A DNA stretch of 64,000 bases. It comes from Sphingomonadales bacterium (GTDB lineage Bacteria > Pseudomonadota > Alphaproteobacteria > Sphingomonadales > Sphingomonadaceae). The stretch spans positions 1 through 64,000 of the forward strand of contig CANIRZ010000002.1 of NCBI GenBank assembly GCA_947470185.1. Direction: 5' to 3'. Made by a program: the position numbers and the translations under genes. The notes under the pieces are model-generated. The model was not told the DNA's origin and ran no database searches. It worked only from the letters and a program-made list of their open reading frames with translations. Shown here piece by piece: positions 50,869 to 59,717 of this stretch. Every line of letters starts with the position of its first letter. Positions within the stretch are counted from its first letter, which is position 1.

Positions 50869-51633
50869 TCAAGCGTCGCGCAATATCGAAGTGGGCCGAT
50901 GGTTAGTGCCGCGCAAAGCACGGGCCCAACAAAAAATCTGTACCCAGCTTGCGCCGTTGCGTTTCAGCACCGACACACATCCGTCGCTGGTCGCGCCCGT
51001 GGTGAACACATCATCAATTAGGATGATGCGGAACCCCTTTACCCTGCCCCGCCATTTAGGGTTCACGGCAAAGGCGCCGCCCACGGCTTTTTTGCGGCGC
51101 CGCACGTCGAGGCCGCGCATAATTGGCGTGCGTTTATGCCTGACCAATATGTCGGGAACAAAGGGGATGCCGCTTAATGCGGCCAACTCTTGGCCAATAA
51201 AGGCGGATTGGTTGAAGGTGCGCGACCACATCCGGGTCCAGTGCAACGGGACTGGGGTGATGATCAAATCGGCATGATCATCAGGCAAATGTCTAACCAT
51301 TTGCCGTGCGATGACGCGGGCCAAACCAATTTTTCCGCCATATTTCAGCCGAAGCACAACTTGCGCCGATACATCATCATATTTCACGGCGGCGCGGATG
51401 CCGTCATGACGGGGTGGGTGGGCGATACATGACGCACAATAAGCATCATCGCCACGGTCAAATTCGAAAGGCGCTGCGCATCCGCGGCACCAAGGCGGCC
51501 CCAGAAATTCTAAATTTTGCCAGCAAGAGACGCAAAAGGGTCCACCCGCTGGGGTGATTGCGCCGCAACAGGGGCAGCGTTCAGGCAACACCCAATTCAA
51601 CATTATATGGAAAATGTGGCTGCCCCATGCCAT
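50869..51633 (-). CDS. ComF family phosphoribosyltransferase-like protein
   Basis: The protein has an N-terminal zinc-finger region of paired cysteines ('CPCCG', 'CVSC', 'CRGC', 'CASC') and a C-terminal PRTase domain with the PRPP motif 'IILIDDVFTTGAT'. ComF proteins take part in DNA uptake in competent bacteria; in most others the role is unknown. The frame is open to 51834, but that part overlaps the divergent methyltransferase. I chose the ATG at 51633, which leaves about 40 bp between the two genes; an ATG at 51603 is also possible. Confidence 0.88.
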   Translation of the reverse strand: MAWGSHIFHIMLNWVLPERCPCCGAITPAGGPFCVSCWQNLEFLGPPWCRGCAAPFEFDRGDDAYCASCIAHPPRHDGIRAAVKYDDVSAQVVLRLKYGGKIGLARVIARQMVRHLPDDHADLIITPVPLHWTRMWSRTFNQSAFIGQELAALSGIPFVPDILVRHKRTPIMRGLDVRRRKKAVGGAFAVNPKWRGRVKGFRIILIDDVFTTGATSDGCVSVLKRNGASWVQIFCWARALRGTNHRPTSILRDA

Positions 51634-51675
51634 AACGGACTTGTCGGACAAAGCATCGCGCTTCACAAGGCTCAA

Positions 51676-52536
51676 ATGCATGAAGATGTGAATCCACCAG
51701 AGATTTTTGACCGCCACCGTCGCCGGAGCTTGCGGGAACGCGCGCACAAGCGGACAGGCGACATGTTTCTGTGGAACCATATTGCGCAAGATCTCACCGA
51801 GCGGCTTTCCGCCGTAACGCGTGTATTTGAACATGCGCTAATCATCGGTCCCATCGCGCGATGGCAGGCAGACATTCTGCCGCCGAATATACGCTATACG
51901 CTGGCGACGCTGCGCGAAGACGGAACAGGGGATAATTGCGTTATCGTGCTGGACGAAGATCGCCTGCCATACGCGCAGGGGAGCTTTGACCTTGTGATAT
52001 CCGCTGGCACGCTCGACAGCGTCAATGACCTTCCCGGCGCCCTTATTCAGATACGCCGTATCTTGCGACCTGACGGTCTGTTTCTGGGTCATATGTTTGG
52101 GGCTGGAACATTAGGTACGCTGAAATCCATGTTTCTAGAATCCGATGCGGAACGCGTGGCGGCGCATATACATCCACAGATTGATTTGCGCAGCGCGGCC
52201 GACCTGATTGTCCGTGCGGGTTTCAACCTGCCGGTTGCGGACCAGGACAATTCTGCAGTCCGCTATGGCGACTGGCGCGCAATCATCTCTGACATTCGCG
52301 ATGCGGGGATTGGCAACGCCCTTTCGGGACCACGCGCCTTTTTAGGGAAGGACATCGCCGCCCGATTGGATGAAATCTTCGCAAGGCGCGCCGACGAACA
52401 CGGCAAGGTTACGGAATGCTTTGCGCATGTGCACCTAAGTGGATGGGCACCGTCGGAGAACCAACCTCGCCCCGCTAAAAGAGGAAGCGCGCAAGTTTCT
52501 CTCGCTGACGTCTTATCAAAGGACCGCAAAATCTAA
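51676..52536 (+). CDS. SAM-dependent methyltransferase (BioC/NDUFAF5-like)
   Basis: The protein opens with 'PPEIFDRHRRRSLRERA', the start typical of the alphaproteobacterial BioC-like/NDUFAF5 family, followed by a class I methyltransferase fold ('ALIIGPI', 'LPYAQGSFDLVISAGTLDSVNDLPGALIQIRRILRPDGLFLGHMFG'). Relatives modify malonyl-ACP or respiratory complex I subunits. The first glycine-rich SAM motif is weak ('LIIGPIARW'), so activity is uncertain. The start at 51676 follows AAGG and avoids overlap with comF; a longer frame begins at 51517. It converges with mutT, overlapping by four bases. Confidence 0.82.
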   Translation: MHEDVNPPEIFDRHRRRSLRERAHKRTGDMFLWNHIAQDLTERLSAVTRVFEHALIIGPIARWQADILPPNIRYTLATLREDGTGDNCVIVLDEDRLPYAQGSFDLVISAGTLDSVNDLPGALIQIRRILRPDGLFLGHMFGAGTLGTLKSMFLESDAERVAAHIHPQIDLRSAADLIVRAGFNLPVADQDNSAVRYGDWRAIISDIRDAGIGNALSGPRAFLGKDIAARLDEIFARRADEHGKVTECFAHVHLSGWAPSENQPRPAKRGSAQVSLADVLSKDRKI

Positions 52537-52940
52537 AGCGACTGAAGCTTTCGTACCAAAGGATAATCAGCAGGTGGCATCGGCAATACAGCCATGTCCT
52601 GCGGCAGAAGCCATTGAATATCGGTTGCGTAAATCGGTTTTGGGGTGCCGACCCAATGGTCACAACGATACAGCAGTAGTACAAGATTTCGATCACCCAA
52701 TGGCGCACTTGCAAATGTCTCCGGCACCAGATCCTGCGCTGCTACCGTAATGCCCAGCTCCTCCTCCAATTCACGCACAAGTGCAGTTTCTGGAGATTCG
52801 CCATTGTCGACCTTGCCGCCAGGAAACTCCCATAACCCGCCCATTTGCGCTCCCTCAGGACGCTTTTGAAGCAGAATTTGACCCTTCTCGTTGGTTAAGG
52901 CCGCGGCAACCACGAGCAATATTGTCGGATTTTTTTCCAT
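52533..52940 (-). CDS. mutT: 8-oxo-dGTP diphosphatase (MutT-type Nudix hydrolase)
   Basis: The 135-residue protein carries a complete Nudix box (GX5EX7REUXEEXGU: 'GGKVDNGESPETALVRELEEELGI') after 'LLVVAAALTNEKGQILLQKRPEG', the MutT pattern. It removes oxidised guanine nucleotides from the pool. I start it at the ATG at 52940 although the frame reaches 53000, because the family begins here; the ribosome binding site is weak. It converges with the methyltransferase gene and is divergent from the pilin genes. Confidence 0.9.
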   Translation of the reverse strand: MEKNPTILLVVAAALTNEKGQILLQKRPEGAQMGGLWEFPGGKVDNGESPETALVRELEEELGITVAAQDLVPETFASAPLGDRNLVLLLYRCDHWVGTPKPIYATDIQWLLPQDMAVLPMPPADYPLVRKLQSL

Positions 52941-53024
52941 ATTCTCATCGTGCTGAAAGGCTTTGTTAACCCATATGTGGGATTTTGACAGAGGTCGCAA
53001 CCAAGCAATGAAGTAGGGCCAGAC

Positions 53025-53201
53025 ATGTTGGAACTAGTTTTTCGCATTGCAAAGTGCGACCGCGGCGCGACAGCAGTAGAATATGGTTTGATAGTTTCAT
53101 TAATCATTATTGCGATGATTGCTTCTCTGGGCAACCTTGCCGAGAGTAATAACGGAATTTGGATTAATGTTTCGAACAAATTTACAAAAAGTACGCGATG
53201 A
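53025..53201 (+). CDS. Flp/Fap-type pilin, 58 aa (first of two)
   Basis: This short gene encodes a type IVb (Flp) pilin precursor. A basic leader ends at Gly before 'ATAVEYGLIVSLIIIAMIASLG', the prepilin peptidase site and hydrophobic helix with Glu at +5 and Tyr at +6, the processing signature of Flp pilins. The tail is short and more divergent than that of the next gene and contains an Asn-rich part. It lies 104 bp before the second pilin. No Tad/Cpa assembly genes are in the window, so it depends on genes elsewhere. Confidence 0.85.
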   Translation: MLELVFRIAKCDRGATAVEYGLIVSLIIIAMIASLGNLAESNNGIWINVSNKFTKSTR

Positions 53202-53305
53202 TTATCGGCTTAATCATTTAGTAAACATTAATGAATTATCGTTCCCAAGGTGGATATTTTAACAAAACCGCCTCGGCGTATGAAGAAACAGACTGGAGAC
53301 CAAAC

Positions 53306-53467
53306 ATGAAAATTATCAAGAAAATCTTCAAAAACGAAGACGGCGCTACTGCAATCGAATACGGCCTCATCGCCGCTTTGATTGCTGTTGCAGCAATCAC
53401 TGCAATGACTAGCCTCGGCACTAACCTGACGAATACCTTCAATAGGGTCGCCACTAACCTTAGATAA
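53306..53467 (+). CDS. Flp/Fap-type pilin, 53 aa (second of two)
   Basis: The 53-residue prepilin has the leader 'MKIIKKIFKNEDG' and then 'ATAIEYGLIAALIAVAAITAMTSLG', the standard Flp sequence with Glu at +5 and Tyr at +6 and a short 'TNLTNTFNRVATNLR' tail. A GGAG site precedes the ATG at 53306; a longer frame begins at 53231. It is followed by an excellent terminator. Pilins of this size form thin bundled pili for surface attachment; this one looks like the main subunit and the first gene like a variant. Confidence 0.93.
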   Translation: MKIIKKIFKNEDGATAIEYGLIAALIAVAAITAMTSLGTNLTNTFNRVATNLR

Positions 53468-53518
53468 AAAGCGGCGTATAAAAATCTGTGGATCAGCTCC
53501 TCAGTTTATGAAGAACAT

Positions 53519-53550
53519 AAGGACGGAAACTTCGGTTTCCGTCCTTTTTT
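53519..53550 (+). terminator. Rho-independent terminator after the pilin genes
   Basis: AAGGACGGAAAC (53519-53530) pairs fully with GTTTCCGTCCTT (53535-53546) around a TTCG tetraloop and is followed by a run of T to 53550. This is the clearest intrinsic terminator in the window. It ends the pilin transcript about 50 bp past the stop codon. Confidence 0.93.
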
Positions 53551-53626
53551 ATGGCAAGTCGCTGCGGCATTCAGGTGTTGGCTGGAACCCTTGGTAAAGA
53601 AGCCAGAGGTCTTCGCTGGTTTCGTT

Positions 53627-55126
53627 TTAATATGTAACGATTTTCAGCTTTTGACCTGCCCGGATTGTTGCGTTGGATGGCAAGCCATTCAACGCCAAAA
53701 AGCGCTCGGTCTGCAGCGACGTATATGCCATGCGTCCGGCAAGCGATGCTAAGGTATCCCGCGGCCCCGCCGAAATAACGCGCAGCTTGCGGGGCTTTAT
53801 TGCGGCCGTCTGCGCACTGTTCAAGCGCGACATGCTGGAAAACATTTGGTCAAATGGGTTTGCATTAATGGTCGTTATCGTGACGAAATGATAGGCCGTC
53901 CCTGGCGCCCATTCATACACAAATACGCGCACTACGCGTTGCCCTTGTTGGGTATTGACCACCGAATCGCTGTAAAATGCGGGAATGTCATTCACCGTCG
54001 TCCAGCGAATATCCCCAACCGGAATAGTCGTACCCTCGCCCGATACGGCCTTCAACGCCTTGGAAATGTAGCTTTGGCGATTACCGTCAAATGCCGCTGC
54101 GGTAAAAATGGCTTTTCCGCTATTTCCGTTGATGGAAACGGCGTCGCTGCCATTCTGAATGCCGAAGCCATTGGGCGCTGTGAACTTCATTTTAAGCTGC
54201 GGATGCAGGAATTCCTGCCCTTCGATGACGCCTTGCGCGGGGTCATCGCCATATAACATACCATCAATAGCCGCTAGATAAGCGTCCGCATTACGAAATG
54301 TGCTCACAGGGTACGCCTTGGACCGCGTTTCTGCCCGCACAACACGCCGCGCAGGATCAGGGTGCGTGCTTGCCCATTCCGGAATTTGGCCGTCGGCCAG
54401 GCCAGCAACCCGTGAATCCAAGACCGTCTGCAAGGCAAGCGAATTGAGCATCGACGCCAATGCGCTTGGGTCATAGCCAGCCTTGCTGAGATAAAGGATG
54501 CCGTAATCATCCGCTTCCTCTTCCTGCGTGCGCGAATATTTCAAGCTGAACACCTGCGCCAGTGGTCCTGCATATTGTTGCAAGCCGCCACCAATCGCCC
54601 CCAGCAATCCGCCGGAGTTGCCAAGCACTGAACCCAATATGCTCCCACCCATGCCCAACAGGCCAGCAAGCGTCGCATTGCTTTTGCGTTTCTCGCTATG
54701 CCGTGCGGCGGTATGCCCGACCTCATGCCCCAGAACCCCAGCCATTTCGGCCTCGCTGTTGCACAGGGCGACAAGCTGACGGGTGATGTAGACAAAGCCA
54801 CCGGGCAAGGCGAAAGCGTTGTTCACGGACGAATTGAGCAACGTCACATTAAAATCGCTCTGCGCATTGCCGAGCCCCGACTGCATCGCAATGTTTTTGC
54901 CGACGCGCACAACATATTCCGTTTGCGGACTTTGCATCGGCCCGCCAAATTCCTTCAAGATTTCGGTGTTATATTTGGCGCCTTCTGCCTTTTCGTTGGG
55001 GCTGAATGGCTTTGGGGCAGGCGCAGCCTTAGTGCTTGTTTTAGCTTCGATCGGCATGTTGGTGCCAGACGTTGCCAGTGCCAATATCGCGACACTAGCT
55101 ACCAAAAACGCCTTGGAAAAACGCAT
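53627..55126 (-). CDS. M48 family periplasmic metalloprotease with C-terminal LysM-like region
   Basis: The protein has a signal peptide ('LVASVAILALATSGT'), an M48 zinc-protease domain with HEVGH (H134, E135, H138 from the chosen start) and the third-ligand 'EEEADDYG' helix, and a C-terminal LysM-like segment ('DTLASLAGRMAYTSLQTERFLALNGL'). It is BepA/LoiP-like, acting on outer-membrane or envelope proteins. I start it at 55126, seven bases after a GAGGAG site; the frame begins five codons earlier with TTG inside that site. It stands alone, downstream of accA. Confidence 0.9.
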   Translation of the reverse strand: MRFSKAFLVASVAILALATSGTNMPIEAKTSTKAAPAPKPFSPNEKAEGAKYNTEILKEFGGPMQSPQTEYVVRVGKNIAMQSGLGNAQSDFNVTLLNSSVNNAFALPGGFVYITRQLVALCNSEAEMAGVLGHEVGHTAARHSEKRKSNATLAGLLGMGGSILGSVLGNSGGLLGAIGGGLQQYAGPLAQVFSLKYSRTQEEEADDYGILYLSKAGYDPSALASMLNSLALQTVLDSRVAGLADGQIPEWASTHPDPARRVVRAETRSKAYPVSTFRNADAYLAAIDGMLYGDDPAQGVIEGQEFLHPQLKMKFTAPNGFGIQNGSDAVSINGNSGKAIFTAAAFDGNRQSYISKALKAVSGEGTTIPVGDIRWTTVNDIPAFYSDSVVNTQQGQRVVRVFVYEWAPGTAYHFVTITTINANPFDQMFSSMSRLNSAQTAAIKPRKLRVISAGPRDTLASLAGRMAYTSLQTERFLALNGLPSNATIRAGQKLKIVTY

Positions 55127-55221
55127 AAAGACACTCCTCAAGCAAGGAGAATGATGATTAGCATGCTTTGTTGCAAGGGTTCAAACACACTGTGGCTTTA
55201 CCGAAGTATAGCCTAAAACTT

Positions 55222-56166
55222 TCAAGCGCCCATGGCTAAAAATTTTGCCCGGCGTTGCTGCAACAGTTCCTTTGCGGAGAAAGCGGATAACGCCTCCAAT
55301 TCCTCATGGATGGCGGATGCCAGCGTCGCTGCTGCCAGCGCATGGTCGCGATGCGCACCGCCGACTGGCTCCTTAACAATGCGATCAATGATACGCAGCG
55401 ATTTGAGATCGTCTGCAGTCATTTTCATCGCCTGCGCTGCATCAGCCGCCTTGTCGCCTGTACGCCACAAAATCGATGCACAGCCTTCGGGTGAGATCAC
55501 CGAGTAAACGGCATATTGAAACATGAGAATCCGGTCTGCTGCCGCCAAGGCAACCGCGCCGCCCGACCCGCCCTCGCCCACAATGCACGCAATCATGGGG
55601 ACGCCAAGTGCCAAGCATTTTTCGGTAGAACGGGCAATAGCTTCGGCCTGCCCGCGTTCTTCGGCCTGAATCCCGGGAAACGCGCCTGACGTGTCCACCA
55701 AGCTTACGACGGGAATAGCGAAGCGATCAGCAAGCTCCATTAAGCGGATCGCTTTACGATAGCCCTCTGGTTTTCCCATGCCAAAATTATGGCGTATCCG
55801 GCTTTGCGTGTCGTCGCCTTTCTCATGGCCAATGACCATGACCCGGCGACCATGTAGTCGCGCAAGCCCGCCGATGATCGCTTGGTCATCGCCAAAGGCG
55901 CGATCCCCGGCCAGCGGCATGAAATCTTCGAACATGGATGCGATGTAATGCTTGAAATGGGGCCTTTCCGGATGGCGCGCAACTTGCGTTTTCTGCCATG
56001 CCGTCAGATTTGCATAGGTGTCGGCGAGTTGCTTGTCCGCCTTGCCACGTAATTTTGCGATTTCTGCGTCCGCATCGACGTCACTTTCTTGCGCAGCGGC
56101 TTGGAGTTCCAAGATACGCGCTTCCAAAGCAGCGACAGGCTTTTCGAAGTCAAGATATACCATCAT
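55222..56166 (-). CDS. accA: Acetyl-CoA carboxylase carboxyltransferase subunit alpha
   Basis: AccA with AccD transfers carboxyl from biotin to acetyl-CoA in fatty-acid synthesis. The 314-residue product starts 'YLDFEKPVAALEARI', has 'HPERPHFKHYI', 'GDRAFGDDQAIIGGLA' and the 'LVDTSGAFPGIQAEERGQAEAIA' and 'VGEGGSGGAVALAAADRILM' carboxyltransferase motifs, all typical. Two ATGs stand at the start (56166 and 56163); the first overlaps the xerD stop, so the genes are coupled. Confidence 0.97.
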   Translation of the reverse strand: MMVYLDFEKPVAALEARILELQAAAQESDVDADAEIAKLRGKADKQLADTYANLTAWQKTQVARHPERPHFKHYIASMFEDFMPLAGDRAFGDDQAIIGGLARLHGRRVMVIGHEKGDDTQSRIRHNFGMGKPEGYRKAIRLMELADRFAIPVVSLVDTSGAFPGIQAEERGQAEAIARSTEKCLALGVPMIACIVGEGGSGGAVALAAADRILMFQYAVYSVISPEGCASILWRTGDKAADAAQAMKMTADDLKSLRIIDRIVKEPVGGAHRDHALAAATLASAIHEELEALSAFSAKELLQQRRAKFLAMGA

Positions 56167-57089
56167 GCCTGTCGGTTAGAGCCTGCGGCGCGACGGGTCA
56201 ATGTGCGCGTTGCCAAAGGGTGCCGCCGATTGACCAGTTCGACCAGCCGGCTGCTGTCCACATGCGTGTAAATCTGTGTTGTGGCGATGTCGGCATGGCC
56301 CAGCATGGACTGTAACGCCCGCAGGTTTGCGCCTCCTGCCAACAAATGCGTGGCAAAAGCATGCCGAAGGACATGCGGACTAACCTTTGCCGGGTCCAAA
56401 CCGGCCTGCGCCGCCAGTTCCTTTATAATCTGAAACAGACGGATGCGGCTGATATGGCTCGCGCGCGAGGGAAACAGGAAGCGTGCCTTTTCAGGTATCA
56501 TGGCCGACCAAGTGCCAACGGCTTGGCGTGCACGGTTAGAGATGGGAACCAAACGTTCCTTCGCGCCCTTGCCTTTGACGATAATGAATGGCTGATCCGA
56601 CACGACAGCATTTCGAGGCAGCGCCGCCAGTTCGGTTGCGCGTAATCCTGATCCATAAAGCAATTCGATAAGCGCCGCCAAGCGGAAGTCGGCGGGCGCA
56701 GGGTGAGGCTGTGCAAGCTTGTCCGCAATGACGGCGAACAACTTATCCACTTCGTCGATATCAAGAATTTTAGGCAGCGTTCGCGCCTGTGGTGGCTTTG
56801 GCAAAGCAGCAGACGGATTGTCGGCGCGAAAGCCCTCCTCATGCAAAAAAGCGAAAAAGCGCCGCAGTGCGGACACCTTGCGCGCAACTGAGCTATTGGC
56901 AAGGTCTCGCCAATTACTTGCCAGTTCAGCCAGATTGTCGGCGCCAGCGTGATTAAGCTTTCCATCCAACAATTGGGATGCAGCCAAAAGGTCACTTTTA
57001 TATGCACACAGCGTATTACTTGCCACGCCTTGCTCGGCTGCTAGCATTTCCAGAAACCGGGTAATCAGATGACGATCGGACGCGCTCAT
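56163..57089 (-). CDS. xerD: Tyrosine recombinase XerD
   Basis: XerD with XerC resolves chromosome dimers at dif. The 308-residue protein has a SAM-like N-terminal domain and the complete catalytic set: R150 in 'GSGLRATEL', K174 in 'KGKGAKERL', H239 and R242 in 'HVLRHAFATHLL', H265 in 'LGHADIATTQIYTHV' and the nucleophile Y274. Its position upstream of accA, with aroK-aroB close by, is the usual one for xerD rather than xerC in these bacteria. Confidence 0.93.
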   Translation of the reverse strand: MSASDRHLITRFLEMLAAEQGVASNTLCAYKSDLLAASQLLDGKLNHAGADNLAELASNWRDLANSSVARKVSALRRFFAFLHEEGFRADNPSAALPKPPQARTLPKILDIDEVDKLFAVIADKLAQPHPAPADFRLAALIELLYGSGLRATELAALPRNAVVSDQPFIIVKGKGAKERLVPISNRARQAVGTWSAMIPEKARFLFPSRASHISRIRLFQIIKELAAQAGLDPAKVSPHVLRHAFATHLLAGGANLRALQSMLGHADIATTQIYTHVDSSRLVELVNRRHPLATRTLTRRAAGSNRQA

Positions 57090-57119
57090 ATATGGCCGGT
57101 ATGTGCCGTGGACCGAAGA

Positions 57120-59015
57120 TCAGCCAAAAGTAACCGCTTCCGCCGCAATCATCCGTGCCTCTGGTTCCAGCCCCACCTGACGCAACGCCCGCACAATATG
57201 ATATAGATGGAAAGCAGGAATTGATGACCAAGACGCGGCCTGCATTCCAGCGATGGCCATCAACGCAACTGTTCCCTTTTCGCCGCGCTGGGCCGCTGCG
57301 GTGATGGCTTTCGACCATGCTGTCTGCCGCGATATGTTCACCTTGAGGTCGCCGCCAAATTCGGTCCGCGCATCGGCATCAATTCGGCCAAGGCCAGAAA
57401 GTCCCGCTAACAGCAGCGCGGACTTATGGCCCTCGACGCTTTCGTCGTTGCTGTAGAATGCGTCGAGATTGCCATAATCCGCTGGCGCAACCCGCCCAGG
57501 CGCGCCCAAAGTGATAAGTGCCCAACCGAGCGATCCGTCCGGTACGACGCTTACCCAGCGCGCGGCGGACCGATCAAGTCCAGCAGTGAGCATGGATGCA
57601 ACCAAGCCATCAGCCTCTGCCTTATGGTCTGCATCAGGCGCAATCAGCGCCGCAGCCCGCGCGGTCATAACAAGCGCAGCGTGATAATCAGCGCCAGCGG
57701 CCGCGGCCGACCATAAGGATGTCATAGCCGCAACCTTCGCATCCGCGCCGGAAGCCGTGTAGGCATTGCCAAGGTTTTCTGCCTTGGTCCGCTCAGCATC
57801 AGGCGCGTCGGAATCTTCAAACACTTGCGCATAAAGATCAACCATATCGCGGTTCGACAATATACCTAAAGCAGCAGCACCAGAGGCATATTTGATCCGG
57901 ATCGTCGGTGTGAACATCGGCAATTGTGCGCGCCATCCGTCAACCTGCCGGCCAATTTTGTCAAAAAGCCTCTCGGGCGGTTCCAAACCGACAGCAGCGG
58001 ACAGACCAAAGCGCCATGGGTTCATGCCCTCGACATTGTCCCATTCAATCTTGACCGACCGTCGCCCGTTAATGCCCGCGCCAACGACTTTTTCCGCCAA
58101 AAGATAGTCAACGCCGCGGACCCAGCCCTGATAACGGCCCTGATTGATAAAGGCGGTCGCACTGCCTTGTTCGCCCGCTAATGACGCGCAGATGGCCCGC
58201 GACATTTTCCAGTTGCCATTATTGACCAAGCGCACGCCGCTTTCGCTGAGCGGGCAAAGGCCTGCCACGTCGCCATTGGCAAGATAGGCTTGCATGGCAA
58301 CTTCATGCAGCCGCTTTGTATAATTTCCACCATCAACTTGCTGAACGAGGTTTCGCGCAACGACAGAATCCCCCATGCGCAAAAGCAACCAAGCACGCTC
58401 GGCTGTCCAGTCGGCACCGCTTACCCCTTCTGGCGTATTGGTTCGGCTCGCAAGCAACCGCCGCGCCATAATCGTCCCCCAACGCGAGGCAATCGGACCA
58501 GACGTCCGTTCGACAACTTGCATTAGAAACGGCCCGCTCAGCGACCCGAAAGAGTCCGCGGGAAAGCCGCCAGATGCTTGGGAAATTATTCCAATATTGC
58601 TTAAAGACCGGCGCGCAGCAGGTGGAACATCATATCGGACGATCTGTGCTGGCGTTTCTTCGTCTGTCTCTGCATCAGCCTCAGCAGTCGGGTCGTCCAC
58701 CGTTGCCGCTGCGCTTGGTGCAACTGTCCCAGGCGCCGCTGGCGTCGGTCGGCGGGCAGACGCGGGCGGCGGCGGTGCAGGGTCGCCAAATCCCTCAGGC
58801 AGCAAAGATTCAGGACCTTGCTGCCCTAAAGCTGGCAAGGAAATGACCAGAAGAAGAGCACTCGCAACCAAAAGGCTGCTTTTTGATATCTTGTCAGTCA
58901 ATGATGCGAACCTGATTCCATAGTTGCGAACTGCAATGTCGTTAGTTCTAATAGCATTGGCTGCGCATGCCGCAACCATGCGGTGAGAATAGCAAGCCAA
59001 GGCCCCTAGCGGCAA
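57120..59015 (-). CDS. Conserved exported protein of unknown function
   Basis: I do not recognise a named family. After a long N-terminal extension there is a signal peptide ('LLVASALLLVISLPALGQ'), a Pro/Ala-rich linker and about 500 residues of alanine-rich, helix-repeat-like sequence ('ERAWLLLRMGDSVVARNLVQQV') that may be TPR-related. The annotated frame begins at 59015, but 40 residues before the signal peptide are unusual; a TTG at 58901, nine bases after AGG, would give a normal leader. It lies between the divergent aroK and xerD on the minus strand, as it does in related genomes as far as I recall. Confidence 0.75.
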   Translation of the reverse strand: MPLGALACYSHRMVAACAANAIRTNDIAVRNYGIRFASLTDKISKSSLLVASALLLVISLPALGQQGPESLLPEGFGDPAPPPPASARRPTPAAPGTVAPSAAATVDDPTAEADAETDEETPAQIVRYDVPPAARRSLSNIGIISQASGGFPADSFGSLSGPFLMQVVERTSGPIASRWGTIMARRLLASRTNTPEGVSGADWTAERAWLLLRMGDSVVARNLVQQVDGGNYTKRLHEVAMQAYLANGDVAGLCPLSESGVRLVNNGNWKMSRAICASLAGEQGSATAFINQGRYQGWVRGVDYLLAEKVVGAGINGRRSVKIEWDNVEGMNPWRFGLSAAVGLEPPERLFDKIGRQVDGWRAQLPMFTPTIRIKYASGAAALGILSNRDMVDLYAQVFEDSDAPDAERTKAENLGNAYTASGADAKVAAMTSLWSAAAAGADYHAALVMTARAAALIAPDADHKAEADGLVASMLTAGLDRSAARWVSVVPDGSLGWALITLGAPGRVAPADYGNLDAFYSNDESVEGHKSALLLAGLSGLGRIDADARTEFGGDLKVNISRQTAWSKAITAAAQRGEKGTVALMAIAGMQAASWSSIPAFHLYHIVRALRQVGLEPEARMIAAEAVTFG

Positions 59016-59153
59016 CAGTTACTATGCCCCAAAATCCAATGTCGCGCCACGCCGAGGAAGAAGCCAAATTAAGAATTTGTTTTTTCTATATAAAATAACA
59101 AAGCGCCAAATTGCTTTCGGCTTAAGCCAAGCCACTATATAGGTCGTTGGGTC

Positions 59154-59717
59154 ATGGCGTTACATAACGAACCGCAAACCCAGAAAGGCGATATACGCGC
59201 CGCGTTCATTCTCGACCGGCCAATCGTGCTTGTCGGAATGATGGGTGTTGGCAAAACCAGCATTGGCAAGCGACTTGCTGCACGCCTTGGCACAGACTTT
59301 GTCGATGCGGATGACGAAATTGAAAAGGCCGCGGGCCTGTCTATCGCCGAGATATTCGAGAAATATGGTGAGGATTATTTCCGCGATGGCGAACGCCGCG
59401 TGATTGCGCGGCTGATCGAGGAGAGCCCCAAAGTCATTGCGACTGGCGGTGGCGCGTTCGTGAACGACTTTACCCGCGCATTGATATTGGAGCGCGCAAC
59501 ATCAATTTGGCTTGATGCAGATATCCAGATATTGGCCGACCGTGTATCGCGGCGAAGCAACCGCCCGCTTTTAAAAGGCAAGGACCCCGTCACGGTCCTG
59601 ACGGAACTTGGCAAAGTTCGAAACCCGCTTTATGCGGCGGCAAACTTCCACATTCGCAGCGATACATCACCGCATGCGCGGACGGTTGAGAATATTCTAA
59701 AGGCGCTTGCTGCATGA
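59154..59717 (+). CDS. aroK: Shikimate kinase
   Basis: AroK phosphorylates shikimate in aromatic amino-acid synthesis. The 187-residue protein has the P-loop 'GMMGVGKTSIGKRLA', the shikimate-binding 'DADDEIEKAAG' and 'YFRDGERRVI', the 'IATGGGAF' motif and the lid 'RSNRPLL'. The ATG overlaps no upstream gene; its stop overlaps the aroB start by four bases (ATGA), so the two steps of the pathway are co-translated. Confidence 0.96.
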   Translation: MALHNEPQTQKGDIRAAFILDRPIVLVGMMGVGKTSIGKRLAARLGTDFVDADDEIEKAAGLSIAEIFEKYGEDYFRDGERRVIARLIEESPKVIATGGGAFVNDFTRALILERATSIWLDADIQILADRVSRRSNRPLLKGKDPVTVLTELGKVRNPLYAAANFHIRSDTSPHARTVENILKALAA

